From 79-D21 sp022839995 (lineage in GTDB: Bacteria; Synergistota; Synergistia; Synergistales; 79-D21): a DNA stretch of 31,788 bases. The notes under the pieces were generated by a model. It did no database searches. It saw only the letters and a list, made by a program, of their open reading frames with translations, and was not told the DNA's origin. The DNA lies in the NCBI GenBank assembly GCA_022839995.1, contig JALHIN010000022.1, positions 1 through 31,788 on the forward strand, read 5' to 3'. The first letter of the stretch is position 1, and the number at the start of each line of letters is the position of its first letter. The position numbers and the translations under genes were made by a program. This document shows positions 24,390 through 31,720 of the stretch, piece by piece.

Positions 24390-24421
24390 AGGCGGGGGGA
24401 GCCGGTCGGCTCCCCCCGCCT
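24390..24421. terminator. Bidirectional terminator between convergent genes
   Basis: A 14-bp perfect stem (AGGCGGGGGGAGCC and its complement) with a four-base loop, GGTC, lies between the convergent ends of the exported-protein gene and the binding-protein gene. TTT follows on the plus strand and a weaker T-rich run on the minus strand. Confidence 0.85.
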
Positions 24422-24444
24422 TTCGTGCCTGTCCCGCAGGAGGG

Positions 24445-25638
24445 CTACTTCTTGATCTTGAAGTACTTCTCGGGGACGACGACCTTCGTCATGCCCAGGT
24501 AGCCCTTGCCGAAGACGTAGGTGTCCTGGTAGACGAGGAAGTAGTTCTTCTTCTTGACGCCGGTGCCGACGTCGGTGTAGTTGCTGGCGTTCCAGGCAGC
24601 GCCGGGGGTGTACTTCTCGTAGGAGGCGAGCAGGGCCTTCATGTCGCCGAGCTTCGCTTTCTTCTCGACGACGCGCTTGCCGTATTCGCCGAGGCCGGCC
24701 GTGGTGGTGTAGCCGTAGGAGTAGGCCCAGGTGCCCATGCGGCCCTTGCCGCCCGCGTCGATGACGGCCTTTTCAACCTTCTTGAGGATGGCGGGCCAGT
24801 TGCCCTGTTCCTTGGAGAGGTCGATGCCCAGGGCGCCGGGGTAGCCCATCAGCGGGGAGGGCAGGTCGGCTTCCACGAAGAAGCCGCCGAGCTTGGCGAC
24901 CTGCTTCAGGAGAGGCTCGGTCTGGGCGTCGTTGGTGCAGAAGAACGCGGTCTTCTTGCCGTACTTGTTGAGCCAGGCAGGGACCTTCTCGAGGATGAAC
25001 TGCTGGGCTCCGGCCACGCCGACGTCGCTGGTCGGGTCAGGAGCGGTTTCGAAGGCGAACTTCAGGCCGAGGTCCTTGCACGCCTGCTCCATGATGGCGC
25101 GGCGGCGGGAGAGCAGCTCGTAGCTCATGTGGCGGGGGAAGGAGATGTGGACGAAGGTGTCGGCGCCCATCTTCTTGGCGGCGGCGATGATGAGGTAGCC
25201 GCGGGCCACGTTGTCGGCGTTGACGCAGACGTCCGCCACGGATCCGATGACGTTCGGGTCTTCGTGCGGTTCACCGGCCAGGAGAAGGATGTCGGGCCTC
25301 TTCTCACGGACGCGTCGGAAGGCCTCGGTGGTGCCCGGGATGGCCTGGTTGACCACGATGACCTTCATCTTGGGGTCGTCGGCGAGACCGACGATCTGGC
25401 TGATGGTGGTTTCCATCTCGGACATGAAGTTGTCGGGATAGGTGATGTGCTTGATCATCCCGCCCTTCGCGACGTCGCCGTAAGCCTTGATCAGGGCTTC
25501 GGCCCCGCGAAGGTCGTCCTCCGACTGGGATACCGTCCCGGTGACGACGCCGATGTGGAACGGCGCGGCAGCCAGGGCAGTTCCGGCCATGAGTGCCAGG
25601 AGCGCGAGTGCAGCGAGCAGCAGTGACGCTTTTCTCAT
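24445..25638 (-). CDS. Periplasmic substrate-binding protein of ABC importer (DUF3798-like)
   Basis: A 397-residue exported protein. A signal peptide of about 24 residues ends ALA-AAPF; there is no lipobox. The mature part has a type I periplasmic-binding layout: FHIGVVTGTVSQSEDDLRGA at the start, VIVVNQAIPGTTEAFRRV, HISFPRHMSYEL and FFCTNDAQTEPLLKQVA. It matches what I recall of DUF3798, a family with no established ligand. It is the natural receptor for the ATPase/permease genes downstream on the same strand, though one plus-strand gene intervenes. AAGGGGGT precedes the ATG, and a strong promoter lies just upstream. Confidence 0.8.
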   Translation of the reverse strand: MRKASLLLAALALLALMAGTALAAAPFHIGVVTGTVSQSEDDLRGAEALIKAYGDVAKGGMIKHITYPDNFMSEMETTISQIVGLADDPKMKVIVVNQAIPGTTEAFRRVREKRPDILLLAGEPHEDPNVIGSVADVCVNADNVARGYLIIAAAKKMGADTFVHISFPRHMSYELLSRRRAIMEQACKDLGLKFAFETAPDPTSDVGVAGAQQFILEKVPAWLNKYGKKTAFFCTNDAQTEPLLKQVAKLGGFFVEADLPSPLMGYPGALGIDLSKEQGNWPAILKKVEKAVIDAGGKGRMGTWAYSYGYTTTAGLGEYGKRVVEKKAKLGDMKALLASYEKYTPGAAWNASNYTDVGTGVKKKNYFLVYQDTYVFGKGYLGMTKVVVPEKYFKIKK

Positions 25639-25678
25639 GTACCTGTGACCCCCTTCTTAAGTTTTTGTGACCGGGAAT

Positions 25679-25707
25679 AATATATCAGCTGAACACCAAC
25701 CTTTCAA
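25679..25707 (-). promoter_or_regulatory. Sigma70-like promoter for the binding-protein gene
   Basis: On the minus strand TTGAAA (25702-25707) and TATATT (25679-25684) are separated by exactly 17 bases, about 40 bases before the start codon. It is the best promoter match in the window and lies directly after the terminator of the upstream superoxide reductase gene. Confidence 0.75.
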
Positions 25708-25716
25708 CGCCCTGGA

Positions 25717-25753
25717 GAAACAAAATCCCGGGGGCGGTTCATTTCCCCCGGGA
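25717..25753 (-). terminator. Rho-independent terminator of the superoxide reductase gene
   Basis: On the minus strand a 9-bp perfect stem (TCCCGGGGG with CCCCCGGGA), ten-base loop, is followed by TTTTGTTTC. It ends the superoxide reductase transcript ten bases past the stop codon. Confidence 0.85.
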
Positions 25754-25762
25754 CTGCCGAAC

Positions 25763-26158
25763 CTAGGCTTCGACCTTGATTTCCTGCGCGCTTTCCCAGA
25801 GGCCGTGGATGTTGCAGTAGGACGCTGCGATGAGCATGCCCGGGGACGTGATCTTCATGGCGACCTTCGCGTGGGGCTCGGTGTAGACCGGGCCCTTGTT
25901 GGGGCCGTCGACGGACTCGCCGTGGACGGTGAATTCCACGTTGGCGACCTCGAAGGGGAACTTGCCTCCCTCGGGCATGAAGTACAGCTTGATCCAGCGG
26001 ATGTGGTGCTCTGTCGTGTTCGGGTGGGGGATCTCCTTGCCGACGCTGAGGTCGACGACGAATTTCTCTCCGGCCTTGACCGTTTCCGGCGCCTCGATGA
26101 CCGGGGCATGCTTCTCGGTTTTCCAGTCCGCGCTCTTGATGATGTGCTCGAATTTCAT
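25763..26158 (-). CDS. Class II superoxide reductase (neelaredoxin)
   Basis: A 131-residue cytoplasmic iron enzyme that reduces superoxide to hydrogen peroxide without making oxygen, typical of anaerobes. The Fe(His)4Cys site is complete by comparison with the Pyrococcus enzyme: E15-K16-H17, H45 (IPHP), H51 and H52 (TTEHHIRW), Cys115 and His118 (SYCNIHG). The N-terminal desulforedoxin domain of class I enzymes is absent. AAAGGAGGG precedes the ATG. Monocistronic, with its own promoter and terminator, it can be regulated on its own. Electron donor (usually rubredoxin) is not encoded nearby. Confidence 0.95.
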   Translation of the reverse strand: MKFEHIIKSADWKTEKHAPVIEAPETVKAGEKFVVDLSVGKEIPHPNTTEHHIRWIKLYFMPEGGKFPFEVANVEFTVHGESVDGPNKGPVYTEPHAKVAMKITSPGMLIAASYCNIHGLWESAQEIKVEA

Positions 26159-26205
26159 CTCGCATTCCCTCCTTTTGGCAGTCGTTGTAAACTGTCCAGG
26201 TGTTC

Positions 26206-26235
26206 AAAATACCCTTTTCGGGCACTTTCTGTCAA
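26206..26235 (-). promoter_or_regulatory. Sigma70-like promoter for superoxide reductase
   Basis: On the minus strand a perfect TTGACA (26230-26235) is followed 18 bases later by TATTTT (26206-26211), about 48 bases before the start codon. Confidence 0.65.
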
Positions 26236-26407
26236 TCAGCGTACGTTTTGCCTCAATCGGTCTCTAATGTTCGGCATCACTCCCCTCGGCTTCCTCTTTC
26301 GGCCCGTGCAGGGATCCGAAGGAACACCATGGACAAGCACCGTCGTATCGCGGAGAATATTTTTCGAAAGGCCGCAAAACTCCGTTTTATCCAGGGAGGA
26401 ACCCGTC

Positions 26408-27136
26408 ATGAGGAAGCGGACGATCCTGGTGGTTTGCACCGCCCTTTTCCTTTTTGCAGCGGAAGTCGCGTGGGCCCAGGCCGCCCCGCAGTCCGAGGCG
26501 GAACGGGCCGCGCTGCTGAAGGCTGCCCTCGAGAAAAAATTCTCGCCCCAGTCCATGGAAGTCCGGCTGGAAGGGGGACCCGACGCGAAGGGGTTCGTGA
26601 AGAAGGCCACGGTGCGGGCGAAGGGGGCGGTGATCGACAAGCTGAGGGTCGAAAGCCTCGTCATGGAGGCCTCCGACCTGCAGTTCAACCCGCCGGAGGA
26701 ATGGGAGAAAAATCTCGAGGTGAAGAGCGCGGGAGACACGCGGAGCCGCGGGGTGATCCTGGAAACGGACATCAACGCCGCCATGAAGGAGTCCGTGAAA
26801 GGGGACAGGAAGTGGAAGAGCATCCGGATGGACCTGTCGCCGACCCAGATCAAGGCGGTGGGGGTGTACGAAACCCACTTCCTCTTCAAGCTGCACCTGG
26901 TGGTGAAGCTGACGGGGAAGCTGGCGGCCTCTCCCGACGGGAAGCAGATCTTCATCCGGGACTACAAGCTGAACGTGAGCGGCCTGACGATGCCCCAGGG
27001 GCTGACCGAGGACGTGATCGAGAAGGTGCAGCCGATCATCGACTTCCGCGAGTCGGTGTTCCCGGTTTCGGTGAAGAAGATCGTGATGGACGACACGTCG
27101 ATCTCCTTCGTGAGCGACCCGCCGCCGGCGCAGTAG
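26408..27136 (+). CDS. Exported DUF2993/LmeA-like protein
   Basis: A 242-residue protein with a signal peptide ending AWA-QA near residue 23. The mature part alternates beta-rich segments like DUF2993 (LmeA) lipid-binding proteins: VIDKLRVESLVMEASDLQF, GVILETDINAAMK, TQIKAVGVY, LTGKLAASPDGKQIFIRD, and a C-terminal MDDTSISFVSDPPP. A periplasmic lipid- or envelope-related role is inferred from the family only. ATG at 26408 is chosen because GGGAGGA lies seven bases before it and it heads the signal peptide. Its end is 19 bases from the convergent unknown gene. Confidence 0.7.
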   Translation: MRKRTILVVCTALFLFAAEVAWAQAAPQSEAERAALLKAALEKKFSPQSMEVRLEGGPDAKGFVKKATVRAKGAVIDKLRVESLVMEASDLQFNPPEEWEKNLEVKSAGDTRSRGVILETDINAAMKESVKGDRKWKSIRMDLSPTQIKAVGVYETHFLFKLHLVVKLTGKLAASPDGKQIFIRDYKLNVSGLTMPQGLTEDVIEKVQPIIDFRESVFPVSVKKIVMDDTSISFVSDPPPAQ

Positions 27137-27155
27137 GAGGCCCGGCGCGGCCGCT

Positions 27156-28166
27156 TCACCAGTTCTTCGACAGGATCTCCGCCTCCAGCGCGTCGAACTC
27201 CTCGCGGTCGGCCGGGTCCAGGCGCGCCCGAATTTCCTCGCGGGAGCGAAGGGCGGCCGTTTCCCGGCTTTCCCCTGCGGCAGCCTCGCTCCAGCCGATT
27301 TTCCGCTTACCCCCGTAGAGGTCCAGGTCCAGGATCCGCCTCCCGTCGGCGGCGACTTCCAGCCCCAGGAGGGTTCGCTTGACCGCCTCCGGTTCCAGGG
27401 GCGTCACCATCTTCAGGCTGTAGCATTTCACCTCGAGCAGCACCCGGGCGAAGTCCCGGCTCCACCCTTCCCCCACCACCAGGCCGATTTCCAGGGCCTC
27501 CAGCGCGCGCATGACCCGCCTGTAATGCAGGTCGTACAGGCCGTACCTGTCGTAAAGGCGCAGTTCCACCACGTTCCACGACCGCCCCGACAGCCCGGAC
27601 GTGACGTACCTCACGATGCTTCGGCGCATCAACCGGTAGGCCATTTCGTTTCGCATGGGGAGCACCAGGCGGCGGGGGTGCAGGTCCGCCGGTTCGAGGA
27701 TGTTCCTCAGGGATTTCCCGGTGAACAGCACCGCGGTGCACTGCCGGTCGGGCCACGCCGTCCATTCCGGCCCTTCGGTCTCCCGGGCCCCGAGCTCGGA
27801 CTTCAGGAGGTCGATGATGGCGTCCGGCTGCCCGAAGGTCCGGACGATCAGCCCCCCGTGCCGGCTTTCCACCCGCTCCACCAACGAGCAGAGCCTTTCG
27901 TTGACGAGGGCGCAGAGCAGGTCCTCCGTGCCCTCGCTGATGACGTAGATGCGGCTTCCATCCAGCCAATCGGGGGATTCGCCCGCACGTTTGCCGGCCG
28001 TGTCCTTCAGGAAGACGAGAGTCTGCTGCTCCCCCGCCTTCCCCCAGGCCTCCCGCAGGTCGTAGGCGTGCTCCGCCCTTCTTTTGTCCAGGAAGGCCCC
28101 CAGTCGTTCGCCGTCTTGGGTCTCCAGCAGGAGAAGCCGGGGTGCCCCCCGCATCAGCGACAGCAT
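27156..28166 (-). CDS. Protein of unknown function (336 residues)
   Basis: I do not recognise this protein. It is soluble and rich in Arg, Glu and Leu, with no signal peptide or membrane helix. It looks two-domain: an N-terminal alpha/beta part (PRLLLLETQDGERLGAFLD) and a C-terminal part with YDRYGLYDLHYRRVMRALEA, VLLEVKCYSLKM and LDLDLYGGKRKIGW. The DLDLYGGK stretch and conserved-looking acids could be an active site, but no family motif is certain. ATG at 28166 has GGGGAGGT eight bases upstream. It is the last of a three-gene set with a metallophosphoesterase and a lytic transglycosylase, 20 bases after the former. Confidence 0.7.
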   Translation of the reverse strand: MLSLMRGAPRLLLLETQDGERLGAFLDKRRAEHAYDLREAWGKAGEQQTLVFLKDTAGKRAGESPDWLDGSRIYVISEGTEDLLCALVNERLCSLVERVESRHGGLIVRTFGQPDAIIDLLKSELGARETEGPEWTAWPDRQCTAVLFTGKSLRNILEPADLHPRRLVLPMRNEMAYRLMRRSIVRYVTSGLSGRSWNVVELRLYDRYGLYDLHYRRVMRALEALEIGLVVGEGWSRDFARVLLEVKCYSLKMVTPLEPEAVKRTLLGLEVAADGRRILDLDLYGGKRKIGWSEAAAGESRETAALRSREEIRARLDPADREEFDALEAEILSKNW

Positions 28167-28186
28167 CGTCTCAACCTCCCCTGGCC

Positions 28187-28828
28187 CTAGAGGCCGATTT
28201 TCCGTTTCTTCTGTCGCGCGTCGTGCACGGCGCGGGGGTAATCGAAGGAATGGACCGCTCGGCTGTCCAGGTCCAGCACCCGGATCTTCACGTTTCCGTT
28301 GAGGTCCTGGCGGCCGTCGGCGTCAGGCGGCAGGACACTGGTGTCGTGCCCGTAGAGGCCGAAGTCTGCCGGGTCCTGCGAGATACATTTCCAGAGATCT
28401 TCCGGCCGATGGGCGGCGGCGATCCGCACCCCCTCGAGCTGCATCCGGGCGCAGCGCTCGAAGGCCTGCAGCCTGCCCGCAAGGCCGGCGGCCAGGGCTC
28501 GAACGACCGCAAAGTCGTCGTGGTTGCCCATGACCAGGAAGATCCTCTCGGCCGGCGTGGCCAGCAGGACCGACACGAGCGACTGCACCCGAGAGGCGTA
28601 GAGGCGGGCATCGGGCGAACGGGAGCGGAGCTTGATCTCGTCGGCGAGGTCCCCCGTGTGGACGATGAAGCGGGGCCTGACGGCCTCTGCGATCCTGCCG
28701 AGGTCGGCGTAGAAGAAGGAAGGAGTATCGGAAACGTGCAGGAGGGCAGACGCGATGCCCTGGGCTTCCCGGGGCACCGCCGGGGCTTTCGTCAGGCAGG
28801 CCAGGGCTCGGCGGAGGGCTTCCTTCAC
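28187..28828 (-). CDS. Calcineurin-like metallophosphoesterase with altered motif I
   Basis: A 213-residue metallophosphoesterase. Motifs in order: LLHVSDTPS (29-37), HTGDLAD (57-63), MGNHDD (100-105), AAHRPED (138-144), LYGHDTS (158-164). These are the five metal-binding blocks of the family, but motif I, normally D-x-H, here is Asp34-Thr-Pro36, losing one metal ligand. The remaining blocks are intact, so activity may be changed rather than lost. It acts in the cytoplasm (no signal peptide); the substrate is unknown. It lies ten bases after the lytic transglycosylase gene and 20 before the unknown gene, so the three are probably one transcript. Confidence 0.8.
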   Translation of the reverse strand: MKEALRRALACLTKAPAVPREAQGIASALLHVSDTPSFFYADLGRIAEAVRPRFIVHTGDLADEIKLRSRSPDARLYASRVQSLVSVLLATPAERIFLVMGNHDDFAVVRALAAGLAGRLQAFERCARMQLEGVRIAAAHRPEDLWKCISQDPADFGLYGHDTSVLPPDADGRQDLNGNVKIRVLDLDSRAVHSFDYPRAVHDARQKKRKIGL

Positions 28829-28838
28829 GGGAGAAGCC

Positions 28839-29486
28839 TCAGGGGGAGGCAGCCGAGGCCGCCAGGGTGGCGAGGTCGTTCCTGAGGGTGCGGTAGGCAG
28901 AAAGGACTTTCTCGACGTATCCCGAGTTGCCGCCGACGTATTTCTTCAGGGATTTCGCGAGGTCTCCGCCGGAGGACCTGTGGTAGCAGGAGAAGATCCA
29001 GGCCCCTGCCAGGATGTTGTTCCTGGGGTCGAAGAGGTCCTTGACGTTCCGGATTTCAGGGAAGGCCCGAGGGAGGTTCTTTTCGTGGGCCTTCCAGTTG
29101 ACCTGCATGAGGCCGATGTTGGACCGGTTCCTCGCCGACGCGTTGGCCCTGGATTCCCGCACGAGGATGGAGGCCACGACCAGCGGATCCACGCCGAAGA
29201 GCCTTCCCGCGTCGAGGACGTGGTCTGCATAGCGCTCGGCTTTTTCGGCTCCCAGGTTCCTGTTGATACGGCAGAAGAGCGCGGCGATCGCCTTCCGCTG
29301 GGCCGTGACGAGAGGGGGCTCGACCGGGGCCGGTGCCTCTTCCGGGAGGGGAGGTTCCTCTACGGCGGCCGCCGGAGGGTTGTTCGGATCGTAGAGCGCC
29401 GGCGTATCGAGTTCCTCGGCCGAGGCCAGGCCTCCGGCGAGGGTTAAGAAACCAAGCAGAAGCAGAAGGGTCAGGGCGTTTTTCAT
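28839..29486 (-). CDS. Periplasmic lytic transglycosylase (SLT domain)
   Basis: A 215-residue exported murein-cleaving enzyme. Signal peptide to about residue 23 (GGLASA-EE), a Pro/Glu/Ala-rich linker (about 25-60), then an SLT fold. The catalytic Glu is Glu111 in ILVRESRANASARNRSNIGLMQVN-like motif blocks (ES motif at 111-112, GLMQVN at 125-130), followed by NILAGAWIFSCYHRSSGG and YVGGNSGYVEKVLSAY, all typical of Slt/MltC-type enzymes. It cuts the MurNAc-GlcNAc bond, forming 1,6-anhydroMurNAc. First gene of the minus-strand three-gene set; AGGCGGG lies upstream of the ATG. Confidence 0.87.
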   Translation of the reverse strand: MKNALTLLLLLGFLTLAGGLASAEELDTPALYDPNNPPAAAVEEPPLPEEAPAPVEPPLVTAQRKAIAALFCRINRNLGAEKAERYADHVLDAGRLFGVDPLVVASILVRESRANASARNRSNIGLMQVNWKAHEKNLPRAFPEIRNVKDLFDPRNNILAGAWIFSCYHRSSGGDLAKSLKKYVGGNSGYVEKVLSAYRTLRNDLATLAASAASP

Positions 29487-29527
29487 CGATCATCCCGCCT
29501 TTCGCGAACAAAAGGATAACCCCAAAC

Positions 29528-29549
29528 GGGGGATTTCGGCAAATCCCCC
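29528..29549. promoter_or_regulatory. Hairpin in divergent promoter region
   Basis: A 9-bp perfect inverted repeat, GGGGGATTT, loop CGGC, AAATCCCCC, lies between the divergent lytic transglycosylase and ABC-F genes. No T-run follows on either strand, so it is more likely an operator or RNA structure than a terminator. The rest of the 137-bp gap shows no strong promoter. Confidence 0.45.
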
Positions 29550-29623
29550 CTGCGAAGCCAGTCTGGGGCGGGGTCCGCGGGCTGCCCTTGCCCTTTGGGC
29601 GCCTTCCGTGGAGAATAGCCCTC

Positions 29624-31648
29624 ATGACGCTGACAATCCGGAACCTTTCCCTGCGCTACGGAGAAAAAATCCTGTTCGACCGGATCGGCTGGACCGTGCC
29701 GGACCGGGCCCGCGTGGGCCTGGTGGGCGACAACGGGGCCGGCAAGAGCACCCTGCTGAAAACCATCCTCGGAAAAGTCCAGCCGGATTCAGGCACCGTC
29801 GAGATCCCCCGGGGGGCGCGGATCGGGTACCTGCCCCAGGACCTGGTGGAGCTGGGCAGCGGGACGGTGATGGACACCCTCCGGGACCGTTGCGGCGTGG
29901 CGGAGCTGGAGGCGGCCCTGGCCGAATGCGAGGCCGAGCTGGCGGGCCTGGATGCGGACAGCCCGGAACTGGCCGACGTCCTTGCGAGGCACGAGCGGCT
30001 GGTCCAGGCTCACGGGACGCTGGATGCCTACGCGTTCGAAGCCCGGGCCCGGCGGGTCCTGAAGGGGCTGGGCTTCGCCGAAGGGGACGCGGACCGGCCC
30101 TGCGAGACCTTCTCGGGCGGCTGGAAGATGCGGATCGCACTGGCATCCCTGCTGCTGCAGGACCCGGAAATCCTGCTCCTGGACGAACCGACGAACCACC
30201 TGGACACCGAGAGCATGGAATGGCTGGAGGCCTTCCTGAAGAACAGCCGCTGCACCCTCGTGACGGTCAGCCACGACCGTCGATTCCTGGACAACGTGGT
30301 GACGACGATCGCCGAGCTGTGCAGGGGCAACCTCACCCTGTACCCCGGGGACTACGAGGATTTCCTGCGCCAGCGTGACGAGCGCGAGGAGCGCCTGGCC
30401 CGGGAAGCCGAAGCCCAGAGAGAGGTCATCGAAAAGGCGGAACGGTTCATCTCGCGCTTCCGCTACAAGGCGACCAAGGCCGCCCAGGTGCAGAGCCGGA
30501 TCCGCATGCTGGAGAAGATGGAGACGGTGAAAATCGACGCCCCGCCCCCGACGGTGGCCTTCCGCTTCCCTGAGCCGCCGCGAAGCGGTCTGCTGGTGCT
30601 GAAGGGGGAAAACCTCTCGAAAAGCTATGACGGGAAGCCCGTCTTCAGCGGGGTGGACCTGGAGATCCGGCGGGGGGAGAAAATCGCCCTGGTGGGGGTC
30701 AACGGGGCGGGCAAGTCCACGCTGTCTCGCCTTCTGGCCGGAGTCGAGCTCCCGGATTCGGGGACCGTGACCCGCGGGCACGGGGTGAAGCTGGCGTTCT
30801 ACGCCCAGGAAATGGCGGACAACATGTCCACCGAGGGGACGGTCTGGGACGAGGCCTGCTCGGTGCTTTCGAAGACGACGCCCCAGGAGCGGCGGGACCT
30901 GCTCGGGGCGTTCCTCTTCTCGGGGGACGACATCGAAAAGCCGGTGCGGGTTCTGTCGGGAGGGGAAAAGGCACGGCTCGCCCTGCTGAAGGTGCTGCTG
31001 ACGGAGTCGAACGTCCTGGTGCTCGACGAGCCGACGAACCACCTGGATCCCTCGACCAAGGACCGCTTCCAGAAGGCCCTGCTGGACTACTCGGGTACGG
31101 TCGTGCTGGTCTCCCACGACCGCTATTTCCTGGACGAACTGGTGGAGCGAGTCGTGGAGATCCGCGGGGGACAGGCCAGGATCTACCTGGGAAATTATTC
31201 GGACTTCATCGCCCGCCGCGGCAAGGTGGCCCCGGACGAGGAACCGGAAGCCCCGCCTTCCCGGAACGGAGATTCCGCGAGGGCCGCGGCCACGGCTCCT
31301 GCGGCCGTCCCCGAGCCGCCGGAGCTCCTCCCGCAGGATCGGTGGGCCCCGCTCCCGGACGAACGGAACAACCCTGCCCGTCACGCGAACCGGCTGAAGA
31401 AAGAAAAAACGGCCCTCTCGAAGCGGCTGGAAGCCCTTGAAGACGAGATCGCCGAACGGGAGGACGAGAAGGCGAAAATCGGGGCGGCCCTCTGCGACCC
31501 CCGGGCCCACGCAGACCCCCAGCGGATGAGGGAGCTGGCCGGCCAGATGGCTTCGGTGGAAGAAGCCCTGGCGAACCTGATGGACCGCTGGGAGGCCCTG
31601 TCGGGAGAAATCGAGGCGCTGGACGAAGCCCTGGCTACCCTTGCTTAA
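29624..31648 (+). CDS. ABC-F family ATPase
   Basis: A 674-residue soluble ABC-F protein with two nucleotide-binding domains and no membrane segments; family members act on ribosomes in translation. Domain 1: Walker A GDNGAGKST (35-43), FSGGWKMRIALA (163-174), LLLDEPTNHLD (184-194). An arginine- and lysine-rich P-site-tIRDNA linker follows (about 250-310, with FRYKATKAAQVQSR). Domain 2: GVNGAGKST (358-366), VLSGGEKARLAL, VLVLDEPTNHLD. A C-terminal charged coiled coil (about 585-674) resembles that of Uup/YdiF-type members. ATG at 29624 with GGAGA upstream is preferred; the frame extends upstream through the transglycosylase gene but is not protein-like there. The exact subfamily is not resolved. 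Confidence 0.92.
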   Translation: MTLTIRNLSLRYGEKILFDRIGWTVPDRARVGLVGDNGAGKSTLLKTILGKVQPDSGTVEIPRGARIGYLPQDLVELGSGTVMDTLRDRCGVAELEAALAECEAELAGLDADSPELADVLARHERLVQAHGTLDAYAFEARARRVLKGLGFAEGDADRPCETFSGGWKMRIALASLLLQDPEILLLDEPTNHLDTESMEWLEAFLKNSRCTLVTVSHDRRFLDNVVTTIAELCRGNLTLYPGDYEDFLRQRDEREERLAREAEAQREVIEKAERFISRFRYKATKAAQVQSRIRMLEKMETVKIDAPPPTVAFRFPEPPRSGLLVLKGENLSKSYDGKPVFSGVDLEIRRGEKIALVGVNGAGKSTLSRLLAGVELPDSGTVTRGHGVKLAFYAQEMADNMSTEGTVWDEACSVLSKTTPQERRDLLGAFLFSGDDIEKPVRVLSGGEKARLALLKVLLTESNVLVLDEPTNHLDPSTKDRFQKALLDYSGTVVLVSHDRYFLDELVERVVEIRGGQARIYLGNYSDFIARRGKVAPDEEPEAPPSRNGDSARAAATAPAAVPEPPELLPQDRWAPLPDERNNPARHANRLKKEKTALSKRLEALEDEIAEREDEKAKIGAALCDPRAHADPQRMRELAGQMASVEEALANLMDRWEALSGEIEALDEALATLA

Positions 31649-31659
31649 GCGTTAGGGGG

Positions 31660-31711
31660 TCAGACCTTGTTCTTTGCTGTTTGTATGCAAACAGCAAAGA
31701 ACAAGGTCTGA
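31660..31711. repeat. 24-bp perfect palindrome, 4-base loop
   Basis: TCAGACCTTGTTCTTTGC and six further bases pair perfectly with 31688-31711 around the loop TATG. It starts 12 bases after the ABC-F stop codon. No T-run follows, so it is not a standard terminator. The GGGGTCAGACCTTG opening resembles repeat ends I associate with REP-type tyrosine transposases; this is recall, not verified. A hairpin this long can also shield the mRNA 3' end. Confidence 0.85.
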
Positions 31712-31720
31712 ACATCCCGC

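Noticed and set aside
25667..26407. Upstream extension of the LmeA-like gene
   Set aside because: It would run antisense through the superoxide reductase gene. The ATG at 26408 has a strong ribosome site and begins a signal peptide.
29333..29623. Upstream extension of the ABC-F gene
   Set aside because: The extension is antisense to the transglycosylase signal/linker region and not protein-like; ABC-F proteins start right before the first domain.
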